The notes under the pieces are model-generated. The model ran no database searches and was not told where the DNA came from. It saw only the letters and a list, made by a program, of their open reading frames with translations. A stretch of DNA of 64,000 bases from Oryzomonas sagensis. GTDB lineage: Bacteria; Desulfobacterota; Desulfuromonadia; Geobacterales; Pseudopelobacteraceae. The stretch is taken from contig NZ_VZRA01000001.1 in NCBI RefSeq assembly GCF_008802355.1, forward strand, positions 1,172,525 to 1,236,524, written 5' to 3'. The translations under genes were made by a program, and so were the position numbers. How positions within the stretch are numbered: the first letter of the stretch is position 1; the number at the start of each line of letters is the position of its first letter. This document shows positions 9,435 through 17,486 of the stretch, one piece after another.

Positions 9435-9461
9435 GACGGGGCGGAGTATCCGCCCCGTCGC
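9435..9461. terminator. Perfect hairpin between flavocytochrome and MFS genes
   Basis: GACGGGGCGGA and TCCGCCCCGTC form an 11-bp perfect stem with a GTA loop. A short T run follows only on the plus strand, so on the minus strand, where both flanking genes lie, it would be a partial terminator or mRNA-stabilising structure rather than a classical terminator. Confidence 0.55.
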
Positions 9462-9475
9462 CTTTTAAAACGTGT

Positions 9476-11257
9476 CTACTTCTTTTCTATGGCTTGTTTG
9501 GCTGCATTTACACCGGCAATGCGCCCAAAGGTGATGGTTTGGGAAATGGAGTTGCCGCCCAGACGGTTCGCACCATGCACCCCGCCGGTTCCCTCACCCG
9601 CTGCATAGAAACCGGGAATCGGCGTGCCGTTTTTGGCAATGACCTGGGCAGCGGCATTGACCTTAAGCCCCCCCATGGTGTAGTGCACGCCCGGCTTGAC
9701 CTCAATGGCATAGTATTTGGCGGTTCGCAACGGACGGGGGATGTCGGGACGCTTGAAGTCCGGATCGTTTTTCCCGTCGTAAGCCTTGTTGTAGGCCGCC
9801 ACTGTTGCATCCAGGGCATCCGCCGGAACCTTGATGGCAGTGGCAAGTTCCTGGATGGTGGCGCTTTCCTTCACCAGTTGCAGGTGAAAATAGCCGTCGA
9901 TCTGCTTGAGGCTCTTGCGGATACCTTCATCGAACACCAGGAACGCCGATTTGCCATTCTGGGCCAGAATAGCGGCCGATGCCTTGTCGCGGGTCGTCAG
10001 TTCGTTAACGAAACGCTTCCCGTCGTGATTTACCAAAATGGCGCCATTGCCGCGCACCGCTTCGGTGATCAGGATCCGGCTGCCGGCCGCAACGGTCGGG
10101 TGAATCTGGATCTCCTTCATGTCCTTCAACTCGCCGCCGGCGCCGACACCCAGGTCAATGCCGTCGCCCGTTGCGCCGGGTTGATTTGATGTGGTCATCC
10201 CTTTATAATCGGGCCGATAATAAGCCACTTTCTCGGGATTGGCGGAGAAACCACCGGTGGTCAGCACCACCGACTTGGCCTTGATGGTATAGAGACCGCT
10301 GTGTTTGCCTTCCACCTGAACCGCGACAACTCGCCCCTGTTTGTCCTCAATTAGCTTGACTGCCTTGCTGTTGACCCGAATGTCGATATTGCGATAGGCG
10401 GCGTTCCTGCGCAGAACGTCTATTACGTGTGCTCCTACCGCTGATCCGCCGTTGGGGCGATGAGTACGTGCGACGCTGGCGCCCCCCATCCTGCCCACGT
10501 CACTCATGTCTGCGCCGATGGAGGATAGCCAGTCGACAGAGGCGGCCGAGTTTGTTGCCAGTATCCTTGCCAACTCGGGATCGTTAATGTTGTGGCCGCC
10601 CTTCATGGTGTCCTGATACATGAGCTCCACGGAGTCGGCAATCCCCTTGGCCTTCTGAAAAGACGTCCCGGCGGCATTCATTCCGCCAGCGGCCAGCATG
10701 CTGTTCCCGCCCGTGATCGGTTGCTTTTCGAGTACCACGACCTTTGCTCCGGCGTCATGGGCAGTAATAGCGGCTGTCAAGCCGGTAGCTCCCGCACCAA
10801 TAATGATGACATCAGCCTGCTCGGCCTGGCGGTTGCCGGCTTTTCCTTTTTCCGCGGCCGGTGGCAGTTTTTGCCAAGGTTGTCCCCCGCCAGCGGGTAT
10901 CTTCATATCGTAGGTATGGCAGTTAAGGCAATAGGCCCACGATGAAGCATGCCCGTGATGACAGGTGGTACAATTGATTTCGCCCAGATGAGACTTGTGC
11001 GGATTGATGTGCTCCTTGGTATGCGTCGCCATTTCGGCAAGTGAGCCGTGGCAGGCGGTACAGTTCTTGTTGACGGTTGTTTCGTTGTCATCGACCGTAA
11101 TCTTCTTGTCGTTTCCATGGCACGCCGCACATTTGAATTCCTTTTTCGCATGCAGGTCGGCAAGCATACCATCGCCGGTGGCGGCCCACACCATAGGTGT
11201 CAGTACGACCAATGCTGGGAAAAATAGCAACGGCACACTCCGTTTGAAACGTTTCAT
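9476..11257 (-). CDS. Tetrahaem flavocytochrome c fumarate reductase
   Basis: 593 residues; the ATG at 11257 (MKRFKRSVPLLFF) follows AAGGAG, so an upstream frame extension to 11320 is rejected. A signal peptide is followed by four CxxCH haem sites (CAACH, CTACH, CTTCH, CLNCH, about residues 42-116), then an FAD-binding domain with GAGATGLTAA near residue 152. The catalytic regions of soluble Fcc3-type fumarate reductases are all recognisable: HPT (substrate His), TEAVRG, TTRDKAS (catalytic Arg), GVHYTMGG and GANRLGGN. Length and layout match periplasmic Shewanella Fcc3/Ifc3 rather than membrane Frd. It probably reduces fumarate or a similar enoate in the periplasm. The porin upstream and the sigma-54 regulator suggest an inducible system. 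Confidence 0.92.
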   Translation of the reverse strand: MKRFKRSVPLLFFPALVVLTPMVWAATGDGMLADLHAKKEFKCAACHGNDKKITVDDNETTVNKNCTACHGSLAEMATHTKEHINPHKSHLGEINCTTCHHGHASSWAYCLNCHTYDMKIPAGGGQPWQKLPPAAEKGKAGNRQAEQADVIIIGAGATGLTAAITAHDAGAKVVVLEKQPITGGNSMLAAGGMNAAGTSFQKAKGIADSVELMYQDTMKGGHNINDPELARILATNSAASVDWLSSIGADMSDVGRMGGASVARTHRPNGGSAVGAHVIDVLRRNAAYRNIDIRVNSKAVKLIEDKQGRVVAVQVEGKHSGLYTIKAKSVVLTTGGFSANPEKVAYYRPDYKGMTTSNQPGATGDGIDLGVGAGGELKDMKEIQIHPTVAAGSRILITEAVRGNGAILVNHDGKRFVNELTTRDKASAAILAQNGKSAFLVFDEGIRKSLKQIDGYFHLQLVKESATIQELATAIKVPADALDATVAAYNKAYDGKNDPDFKRPDIPRPLRTAKYYAIEVKPGVHYTMGGLKVNAAAQVIAKNGTPIPGFYAAGEGTGGVHGANRLGGNSISQTITFGRIAGVNAAKQAIEKK

Positions 11258-11649
11258 AATGTTTCTCCTTAACCATTTGTTGAGTTCGCCATAAGGCTCA
11301 TGTTCAATAATGCGTGTCATCAGTTCCGTCGCGGCGTGGCAAGCGGATTACCCTGACGTGCAGAGCGAAGTCCTTGTCGTATTTGCGGGCGGCCGCCAAG
11401 ATGATCGGACCCCCGGCTGTTTTGAGCTGATGCCGGCCGCCTTCGTGGCCCTTGTGATTGATACCCGGTCGTCGATCTTCTCCAGAAGGCTGATCGGGTA
11501 AACGTCCTGTCCGCCCTGTGCTTACCACGACCGCGCCTGCGGCAGACTCGGAATTGGTCAAAATTATTTAGGAAATGTCACCCCTGTAGAGTACATGACA
11601 CGCTGCCCGACGTGGCGCAGCGTGTCATGTACTCTTCCTGTGGGCCTGA
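11258..11649. other. 392-bp gap between flavocytochrome and porin genes
   Basis: No convincing gene. A minus-strand reading frame of 85 codons (11304-11561) has no recognisable motif, no clear ribosome-binding site and low-complexity charged composition; it could be a small gene but is not called. The notable element is the 19-bp perfect inverted repeat at 11588-11635, listed separately. Confidence 0.6.
11588..11635 (-). terminator. 19-bp perfect inverted repeat after the porin gene
   Basis: AGAGTACATGACACGCTGC (11588-11606) is matched exactly by its reverse complement at 11617-11635, with a 10-base loop. It starts 14 bp past the porin stop on the minus strand. There is no T tract, so it may be a processing or mRNA-stabilising hairpin, or a protein-binding palindrome, rather than an intrinsic terminator. 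Confidence 0.7.
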
Positions 11650-12936
11650 TTAGAACTGCATCTGGACCTGGAAACGCACCTGCTGATCGTCGGTGGCGTT
11701 TTTGCCGCTCGTGGAGGCGATGGCGGCCTGCTTGTGGATATTGGTGTAATCGGCCTGGATCTTCAGATTTTGTTTGTTGATGTACCACGACACCGCGCCG
11801 GTGTTCTCCACCCAGTGGTCGTTGGTCACATCCCGGTTCGGGTCAATGTATGAATAGCGGTAGGCCAACTCGACCGTCTTGGGAATCACAAAATAGCCGG
11901 CCTGGGCGTAGAAGCCATCGGCGCGCAGTCTGTTCTTGGAGGTCTGGCCATCGGCTTCTGCGAAAAAGTATTCCCCGGTGGCCGAAAAACCACGCCATTT
12001 GAAGACCGCATCCGCGCCGGCCGTGTTGAAGTCGAGCGGTTCGCCGGCGCTGAATTTCTTTGTCATGAGGCTGCTGCCGAGCCCATACCAACTGGTGCTC
12101 TTGGCAAAGAAGAGGTTGTTGGTTTCGCCGTTGTAGATAGTGTCCCGGAAGAAGTTGGCGCCGAAGGATACGAGCGGGTTCACGCTGTATTCCACGTCGG
12201 ATTCGGAGTATTTCACGTCGCCCAGGGGGTTGACGGCGAGCCGGGCGGCAAAGGAGTTATCCGTGGTGGTGCGGTAGGTGTTCTGCCCCACCCCGCCATA
12301 ACCGCCGATGTTGTAGTTGACCAGGCCGCCGGCAATCTTGCCGTGGATCATCACCCCGGTGTCATATCCCGGGACAAAGGCGCTCGTTACCGCCGACGTA
12401 TCGACGAACTGCTGGGCATCGGAAGATGTGATCCACTGCCGGCCGAACTGGACCTTGTCCTGGCCGAAACGGAGCTGGATCTCGTCGCGCAGGCGGTAGT
12501 TCAGCCAGGCAAACTCCAGTAGGCCGCCATTGTTGGTGGTGCCGCCGGCGATGTTGGCGAAATTCAGTTGCATCTTGTAGGTCAGGTCAGGGGAATAGGC
12601 ATAGCCATTGAAGTGGAGCTTGATGCGTTTCAGTTCGAATTTGCTGTAGTCCTGTGCCCGTTTGGCGGCGGTGTTGTTAACATCGTCCAGATCCATCAGG
12701 GTGTAGCGGAGCTGATACACACCCCCAATGGAAGTGCTGAACTTCCCGTCGGCCGAGGTGAAGGTGAACCCATCACCCAGCTTGTATTTAATCGGGCTGC
12801 TCTTCTGAATATTTTTGTAATCATCCTCGGTGATGACACCCTTCTCCTTCAGCACGTCCTCAAGGCTCTTCGCCGAAACAGGGCCGGCCTGGGCCGCGAT
12901 CAGGGCCACCCCCAGCAAAACGCCCAACCTTTTCAT
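11650..12936 (-). CDS. Phosphate-selective porin O/P-family outer-membrane porin
   Basis: 428 residues. Signal peptide MKRLGVLLGVALIAAQAGPVSA, then a short helical segment (LEDVLKEKGVITEDDYKNI) and a beta-barrel rich in alternating aromatic strands, ending in aromatic VQMQF as outer-membrane proteins do. The motif FELKRIKLHFNGYAYSPDLTYKMQL and GQDKVQFGRQ match the OprO/OprP family. It has AAGGAGGTTGGT before the ATG and a sigma-54-type promoter about 60 bp upstream. The pairing porin then flavocytochrome resembles the ifcO/ifcA arrangement known in Shewanella frigidimarina (from memory), so it likely passes the reductase's anionic substrate into the periplasm. Confidence 0.88.
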   Translation of the reverse strand: MKRLGVLLGVALIAAQAGPVSAKSLEDVLKEKGVITEDDYKNIQKSSPIKYKLGDGFTFTSADGKFSTSIGGVYQLRYTLMDLDDVNNTAAKRAQDYSKFELKRIKLHFNGYAYSPDLTYKMQLNFANIAGGTTNNGGLLEFAWLNYRLRDEIQLRFGQDKVQFGRQWITSSDAQQFVDTSAVTSAFVPGYDTGVMIHGKIAGGLVNYNIGGYGGVGQNTYRTTTDNSFAARLAVNPLGDVKYSESDVEYSVNPLVSFGANFFRDTIYNGETNNLFFAKSTSWYGLGSSLMTKKFSAGEPLDFNTAGADAVFKWRGFSATGEYFFAEADGQTSKNRLRADGFYAQAGYFVIPKTVELAYRYSYIDPNRDVTNDHWVENTGAVSWYINKQNLKIQADYTNIHKQAAIASTSGKNATDDQQVRFQVQMQF

Positions 12937-13371
12937 ACCAACCTCCTTGTGTTTGATGAGCCTGATAGCCCACGTTTGTATTTGCCCTGTATGAGCATCG
13001 AGTGTGCCAAAGCCGTTAAAACGAATAAATGGCTAATATTATTAGTAAAAACAGGGTGTATCGAGTTTTGCCTCTATAACGTGTTGCTATAGCCTGTGTA
13101 AAAGAATATTGATTTTACTTAATTATTTCTATAGTTTGAGTTTGTTATAATTAAAGATTATATTTATAACATTACGTTATACCTGTTCAGTTAGACCGAT
13201 CTCATGGCAAAATCGGCTCTCATGATTTGTCGCCCCTTTGCCAATGCACTGCGAACTTTTCAATATGGGTGTTTGTTCGAGCTCTACTCCGTTATTCGAG
13301 CACGATCTCCTGCTACGGATTCACTGGTGATATGACGACAAGGCAAAGTATGCGTGGAGGGGATTGCTATT
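12937..13371. promoter_or_regulatory. 435-bp divergent intergenic region
   Basis: Lies between the porin gene (minus) and the histidine-kinase gene (plus). It contains the sigma-54 promoter at 12994-13009, then a very A+T-rich stretch (about 13020-13195) suited to activator binding, DNA bending or the kinase promoter. No gene is visible in it. Confidence 0.6.
12994..13009 (-). promoter_or_regulatory. Sigma-54 (RpoN) promoter of the porin/flavocytochrome genes
   Basis: On the minus strand the sequence reads TGGCAC-N5-ATGCT, with the invariant GG (-24) and GC (-12) exactly 10 bases apart, as required by sigma-54. Transcription would begin near 12983, giving a ~45-nt leader before the porin ATG. 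The adjacent divergent operon encodes a GAFTGA-containing sigma-54 activator, which supports the call. Confidence 0.72.
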
Positions 13372-15180
13372 GTGGCACGGGATGGGACTATGCGTCTTCA
13401 TGACTTGATTTTATATCGAACGGGAATGTGCCCCTTCGTGGAAAGGTTTTTCCACCTTTTCATTATGGTTTCGTTCTCCATTGCGATCATTGCCGGCGAG
13501 GCCGAGGCAGACGGCCTCTCGGCGCCCAATGGACACCAGGCTATTATCGTCGGTGGCGACCGGGATTACCCCCCGTATGAATTTATTGACAAGAATGGCC
13601 AACCGGCAGGGTTTAACGTTGATCTTACCAAGGCCATTGCCGATGTTATGGGGATGAAAGTAGCGTTTAGGCTCGGCGGATGGTCAGAGATGCGCTCCGC
13701 TCTGCAGAGTGGTCAGGTAGACGTTCTGGAGGGGACGTCATATTCGGAAGAACGAGCCAAAGAGGTCGATTTTTCTCTGCCTTATGCCATGATCAACCAC
13801 GCAGTATTTGCCCGTCGTGATTCACCACGAGTAAACTCACTCGCTGAACTGGCTGGGAGGTCGGTTGCCGTCATCCGGGGCGGGATCATGCACGACCTGT
13901 TGGAGCGGGAAGGATTTAACGGCCGGCTTCAACTCACACCAACTCCCGCCGATGCCCTGCGTTTTTTGGCAGCAGGGACTACCGACTATGCCATCGTCGC
14001 CATCGTGCCGGGCATGTACATTATCCGCGAATCGAAACTGTCCAATCTCGTTCCGGCGGTGCGTAATGTGGCAACGCAACGTTTCTGCTATGCCGCTAAA
14101 AAAGGAAATGATGAACTGCTGTCCCGGTTCAACGAGGGCTTGGCCATCCTTAGGAAGACTGGCCAGTATGATTTGATTTACAATAAATGGCTCGGCGTGA
14201 TGGAGCCGGAGCATGTCGATTGGCGGACCATTTCCAAATATGTGGCACTAGTCGTTGTCCCGCTGGTAGCGTTGCTGGGAGGGTTTGCCCTTTGGTCGCG
14301 AACGCTGCACCGGCAGGTTGCCGTGCGTACTGCCGATCTGACGCGGGAGATTGCCGAGCGGAAACATGCCGAGGAAGAGTTGCGCATTAATCAGCAACAG
14401 CTTGTCCAGGCCGATAAGTTGGCCGCACTGGGAGTCCTTGTTTCGGGAGTAGCCCACGAGATTAACAATCCGACCGGCTTGATCCTGCTCGACGTTCCAA
14501 TCCTGAAACGAGCAAACAGCGATACGGAGCGCATCCTTGAAGGGTATTACGCGGCGCATGGCGATTTCACCATCGGCGGACTTCCTTATTCCGAAATGCG
14601 CGATGAGATCCCAAAAATTCTGGACGCGATGCAGGATGGAGCAAAACGTATCAAGCGGATAGTTAGTGATTTGACTGATTTCGCCCGGCGGGATGATGTG
14701 GCCGACAAAGTGCGCATCGATTTTAATATGGTTGTTCAAACGGCGCTACGGCTCGTTGACCCGACGATCCGCAAGTCGACGAACCGTCTGCATGTCGATT
14801 ATACTGAAGAGATGCCGTCGATATTGGGCAACAGCCAGCGGATCGAACAAGTGGTTGTCAACCTGATTCTCAACGCCTGTCAGGCCCTGCCGGATGCGGA
14901 CAGGGGGATTTCGATCACTACCCGGTACAACCATGCGACCATGAGTGCCATCCTTATGGTCCGTGACGAAGGTGTCGGTATAGCCCCGGAAAATTTGCCA
15001 CGCCTGACGGATCCCTTTTTTACCACCAAGCGGGAGAGCGGTGGAACGGGACTCGGTTTGTCGGTATCCGACGGTATCATCAAAGAGCATGGCGGCCATC
15101 TTAACTTTGAATCAACCATTGGCTCCGGCACCACCGTGACCCTGTCGATACCCGTAATTGAAGAGGAGCAGATGACGTGA
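13372..15180 (+). CDS. Sensor histidine kinase with periplasmic SBP-type sensor domain
   Basis: About 602 residues from the GTG at 13372, chosen because GGAGGGG (13356-13362) sits 9 bases before it; an ATG at 13390 is the alternative. An N-terminal hydrophobic segment exports a family-3 solute-binding domain (YPPYEFIDKNGQPAGFNVDLTKAIA), about residues 45-280. A transmembrane helix (ALVVVPLVALLGGFALW) at about 290-310 leads to a short coiled coil, the H-box VAHEINNP near residue 360, and an HATPase domain (DEGVGIAPENLP, GGTGLGLSV). This is an NtrB-like kinase that senses a periplasmic ligand, perhaps an amino or carboxylic acid. It overlaps the regulator gene by 4 bp. Confidence 0.9.
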   Translation: MARDGTMRLHDLILYRTGMCPFVERFFHLFIMVSFSIAIIAGEAEADGLSAPNGHQAIIVGGDRDYPPYEFIDKNGQPAGFNVDLTKAIADVMGMKVAFRLGGWSEMRSALQSGQVDVLEGTSYSEERAKEVDFSLPYAMINHAVFARRDSPRVNSLAELAGRSVAVIRGGIMHDLLEREGFNGRLQLTPTPADALRFLAAGTTDYAIVAIVPGMYIIRESKLSNLVPAVRNVATQRFCYAAKKGNDELLSRFNEGLAILRKTGQYDLIYNKWLGVMEPEHVDWRTISKYVALVVVPLVALLGGFALWSRTLHRQVAVRTADLTREIAERKHAEEELRINQQQLVQADKLAALGVLVSGVAHEINNPTGLILLDVPILKRANSDTERILEGYYAAHGDFTIGGLPYSEMRDEIPKILDAMQDGAKRIKRIVSDLTDFARRDDVADKVRIDFNMVVQTALRLVDPTIRKSTNRLHVDYTEEMPSILGNSQRIEQVVVNLILNACQALPDADRGISITTRYNHATMSAILMVRDEGVGIAPENLPRLTDPFFTTKRESGGTGLGLSVSDGIIKEHGGHLNFESTIGSGTTVTLSIPVIEEEQMT

Positions 15181-16589
15181 CCCAGCAAAACTATCCCGCC
15201 TTTGGTGTTCTCCTGGTCGATGATGAGCCTGCTTGGCTTAAATCTCTTTCCCTTGTCCTGCGGAGTTGCGCAGGGCTCAACAATGTCCGCACCTGTCAGG
15301 ATAGCCGGGAAGTCCTGGGGCTGCTTGCTCGGGGGGACATAGGTCTTGTCATTCTCGACCTCACCATGCCGCATCTGTCCGGGCAAGAACTCCTCGAACA
15401 GATCAGTGAACGGCACCCCGAGGTTACCACCATCGTTGTTAGTGGCCTCAACCAGCTGGAAACCGCGGTTCGTTGCATGAAACTTGGTGCGTTCGAATAT
15501 TTTATCAAAACCGATGAGGAAGACAGGATCGTGGGGGGAGTACTGCGGGCCGTCCGGATGAAGGAGATGCAACGTGATTACCTGGAGGTTTCGACCCGCC
15601 TGGTATCCGGTGAATTGTGTCATCCGGAAGCATTCGCCTCCATCGGCACCAGAAATCGGGCAATGTTGAACGTCTTTACCTATGTGGAGGCGGTGGCGAA
15701 AAGCCCGCAGCCGTTGCTGATCACCGGTGAGAGCGGCGTGGGCAAGGAGCTTATAGCGCAGGCTGCCCATCGGTTGAGCGGTTGTTGCGGCAAGTTGGTG
15801 ACGGTTAATGTTGCCGGTCTTGACGACGCAGTCTTTGCCGATACCCTCTTTGGTCACGTCCGCGGTGCTTTCACGGGTGCCGATCAGCTCAGGCGCGGAA
15901 TGGTCGAGGAGGCAGCCGATGGCACACTCTTCCTCGATGAAATTGGCGACTTGAGAATCGCTTCTCAGATCAAATTGCTGCGCCTGCTGCAAGAGGGTGA
16001 ATTTTTCCCCCTCGGCAGCGACCAACCCAAGTGTCTCAAAGCGCGCATCATAGTGGCCACCCACCAGAATCTCGTGGAAAAGGAAGCGGCGGGAACGTTT
16101 CGCCGTGATCTCTTCTACCGCCTCCGTACCCATAAAGTGTATGTGCCCTCATTGCGGGAACGGCCGGATGACATCCCCCTGCTGCTAGACCATTTCCTGG
16201 GAGAAGCCGCCCAAGTACTGGGAAAAAAGAAACCAACCCCTCCCAGGGAACTGGCTCAGTTTCTGACTACTTATAACTTCCCCGGCAATGTTCGCGAACT
16301 GAAGGCAATGGTCTATGATGCCGTTAGTTTGCATCGCGGCCACATGCTTTCTATGGACTCATTTATCAATGCCGTCGGACAATCCCAACCTGCTAATGAA
16401 GAAACGGCCTCCCGACCCAAGCAGAACCCGTTTGCCGGTTTTGTCGACCTTCCCACATTCAGCGATGCGGCTGGCTTTCTTGTTGCCGAAGCCATGCATC
16501 GGGCTAATGGTAATCAGACCATGGCGGCGCGTCTCCTCGGTATATCCCAACCGGCCCTGAACCGCCGGCTGAAGATGTTGCGGGACTGA
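15177..16589 (+). CDS. Sigma-54-dependent response regulator (NtrC family)
   Basis: 470 residues, GTG start overlapping the kinase stop (GTGA). Receiver domain at about 10-125 with phosphoacceptor Asp in VILDLTMP near residue 60, but a TDEED stretch replaces the usual K-P after the switch Lys (YFIKTDEED). The AAA+ domain has Walker A GESGVGKE near residue 184, the sigma-54 contact loop GAFTGA near residue 230, and DGTLFLDEIGDL as Walker B. The C-terminal Fis-like helix-turn-helix (NGNQTMAARLLGISQPALNRRLK) binds DNA. It most likely activates the divergent porin/flavocytochrome promoter. Confidence 0.93.
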   Translation: MTQQNYPAFGVLLVDDEPAWLKSLSLVLRSCAGLNNVRTCQDSREVLGLLARGDIGLVILDLTMPHLSGQELLEQISERHPEVTTIVVSGLNQLETAVRCMKLGAFEYFIKTDEEDRIVGGVLRAVRMKEMQRDYLEVSTRLVSGELCHPEAFASIGTRNRAMLNVFTYVEAVAKSPQPLLITGESGVGKELIAQAAHRLSGCCGKLVTVNVAGLDDAVFADTLFGHVRGAFTGADQLRRGMVEEAADGTLFLDEIGDLRIASQIKLLRLLQEGEFFPLGSDQPKCLKARIIVATHQNLVEKEAAGTFRRDLFYRLRTHKVYVPSLRERPDDIPLLLDHFLGEAAQVLGKKKPTPPRELAQFLTTYNFPGNVRELKAMVYDAVSLHRGHMLSMDSFINAVGQSQPANEETASRPKQNPFAGFVDLPTFSDAAGFLVAEAMHRANGNQTMAARLLGISQPALNRRLKMLRD

Positions 16590-16741
16590 ACCGCCGGGCC
16601 CTTGTCAGTAACCGATGCAGATGTATTTTACTTCGGTACTGACCGCGCAGTAAGGCGGTTTGCTGAATATGATTGTTGCGCTAGGACTTTTATGATTCGG
16701 CAGGTGCGTCCGTTATACCGAGATGGCCGACAGGGGAGTTT

Positions 16742-17338
16742 TTACGGAGCGGCAATAATTCCCTGGGTAAAGATGGCCGCATACTGGCTGACCAACTGCT
16801 CATCCTGAGCGGGTGAATGATTGGTCAGGGACTCGGTGGCCAGGGTGCTGAGGAAAAAATAATTGATCATGCCGGCAAGGGCAAGTGCGGCGTTCACGGC
16901 ATCGATGCCCGGCCGGAATTGCCCTTGTTGCCTCCCCTCTTCAATCACATCCGCGAGGATTTTTATCACATTGCCGATGGGTGGCGCGACGAGCGTCGCA
17001 AAGTAAGCCGTGGGATTGGTGAGCTCGCTGGTGTAGAATCGCAGGAGGTACGGGTTGCTGCGGTGCCGCTGGATGGTCCAGCGAAGGTAGCCCTCTATCA
17101 CTGCCAGAGGGCTGGCCCCTTGCTGCCGGATATCGCCAATCTGGTCGAAACAGGCAAACTGCTCCTGTAACACCGAACTGTATAAGCCTTCTTTACTGCC
17201 AAAGTAGTACGAGATCATGGAAATGCTCGTCCCTGCCGCCCGAGACAATTCCCTGACGCTAACGCCGTGCAAACCGCGCTCTGCAAACAGTCGTGTTCCC
17301 ACCTCCATCAGTCTGCGGCGGCAATCCGCTTTTACCAT
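16742..17338 (-). CDS. TetR/AcrR-family transcriptional regulator
   Basis: 198 residues. The N-terminal helix-turn-helix is clear: RLFAERGLHGVSVRELSRAAGTSISMISYYFGSKEGLY (about residues 16-53). The C-terminal half is an all-helical ligand domain with no recognisable specificity. It lies 148 bp downstream of the CoA-transferase gene on the same strand, so is probably co-transcribed; a CGAACGTTCG palindrome upstream of that gene is a candidate operator, which would make this an autoregulated unit. Convergent with the sigma-54 activator gene. Confidence 0.88.
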   Translation of the reverse strand: MVKADCRRRLMEVGTRLFAERGLHGVSVRELSRAAGTSISMISYYFGSKEGLYSSVLQEQFACFDQIGDIRQQGASPLAVIEGYLRWTIQRHRSNPYLLRFYTSELTNPTAYFATLVAPPIGNVIKILADVIEEGRQQGQFRPGIDAVNAALALAGMINYFFLSTLATESLTNHSPAQDEQLVSQYAAIFTQGIIAAP

Positions 17339-17486
17339 GGCAATTCCAATCTGCTCGAGATATGTCGGGCCGGCAGCCCGATCCTGCAGCTACCGGCCCC
17401 ATGAGGTACGTAACGCGGAATTCCATGGTTTTTCCAGCCCACTCGGCCTTTTTGCCGCGCCATGGGCTTCTGGCGTGTGGCCGGGC

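Noticed and set aside
11304-11561. 85-codon minus-strand frame before the flavocytochrome
   Set aside because: No ribosome-binding site or motif, and it begins just after the hairpin; treated as non-coding.
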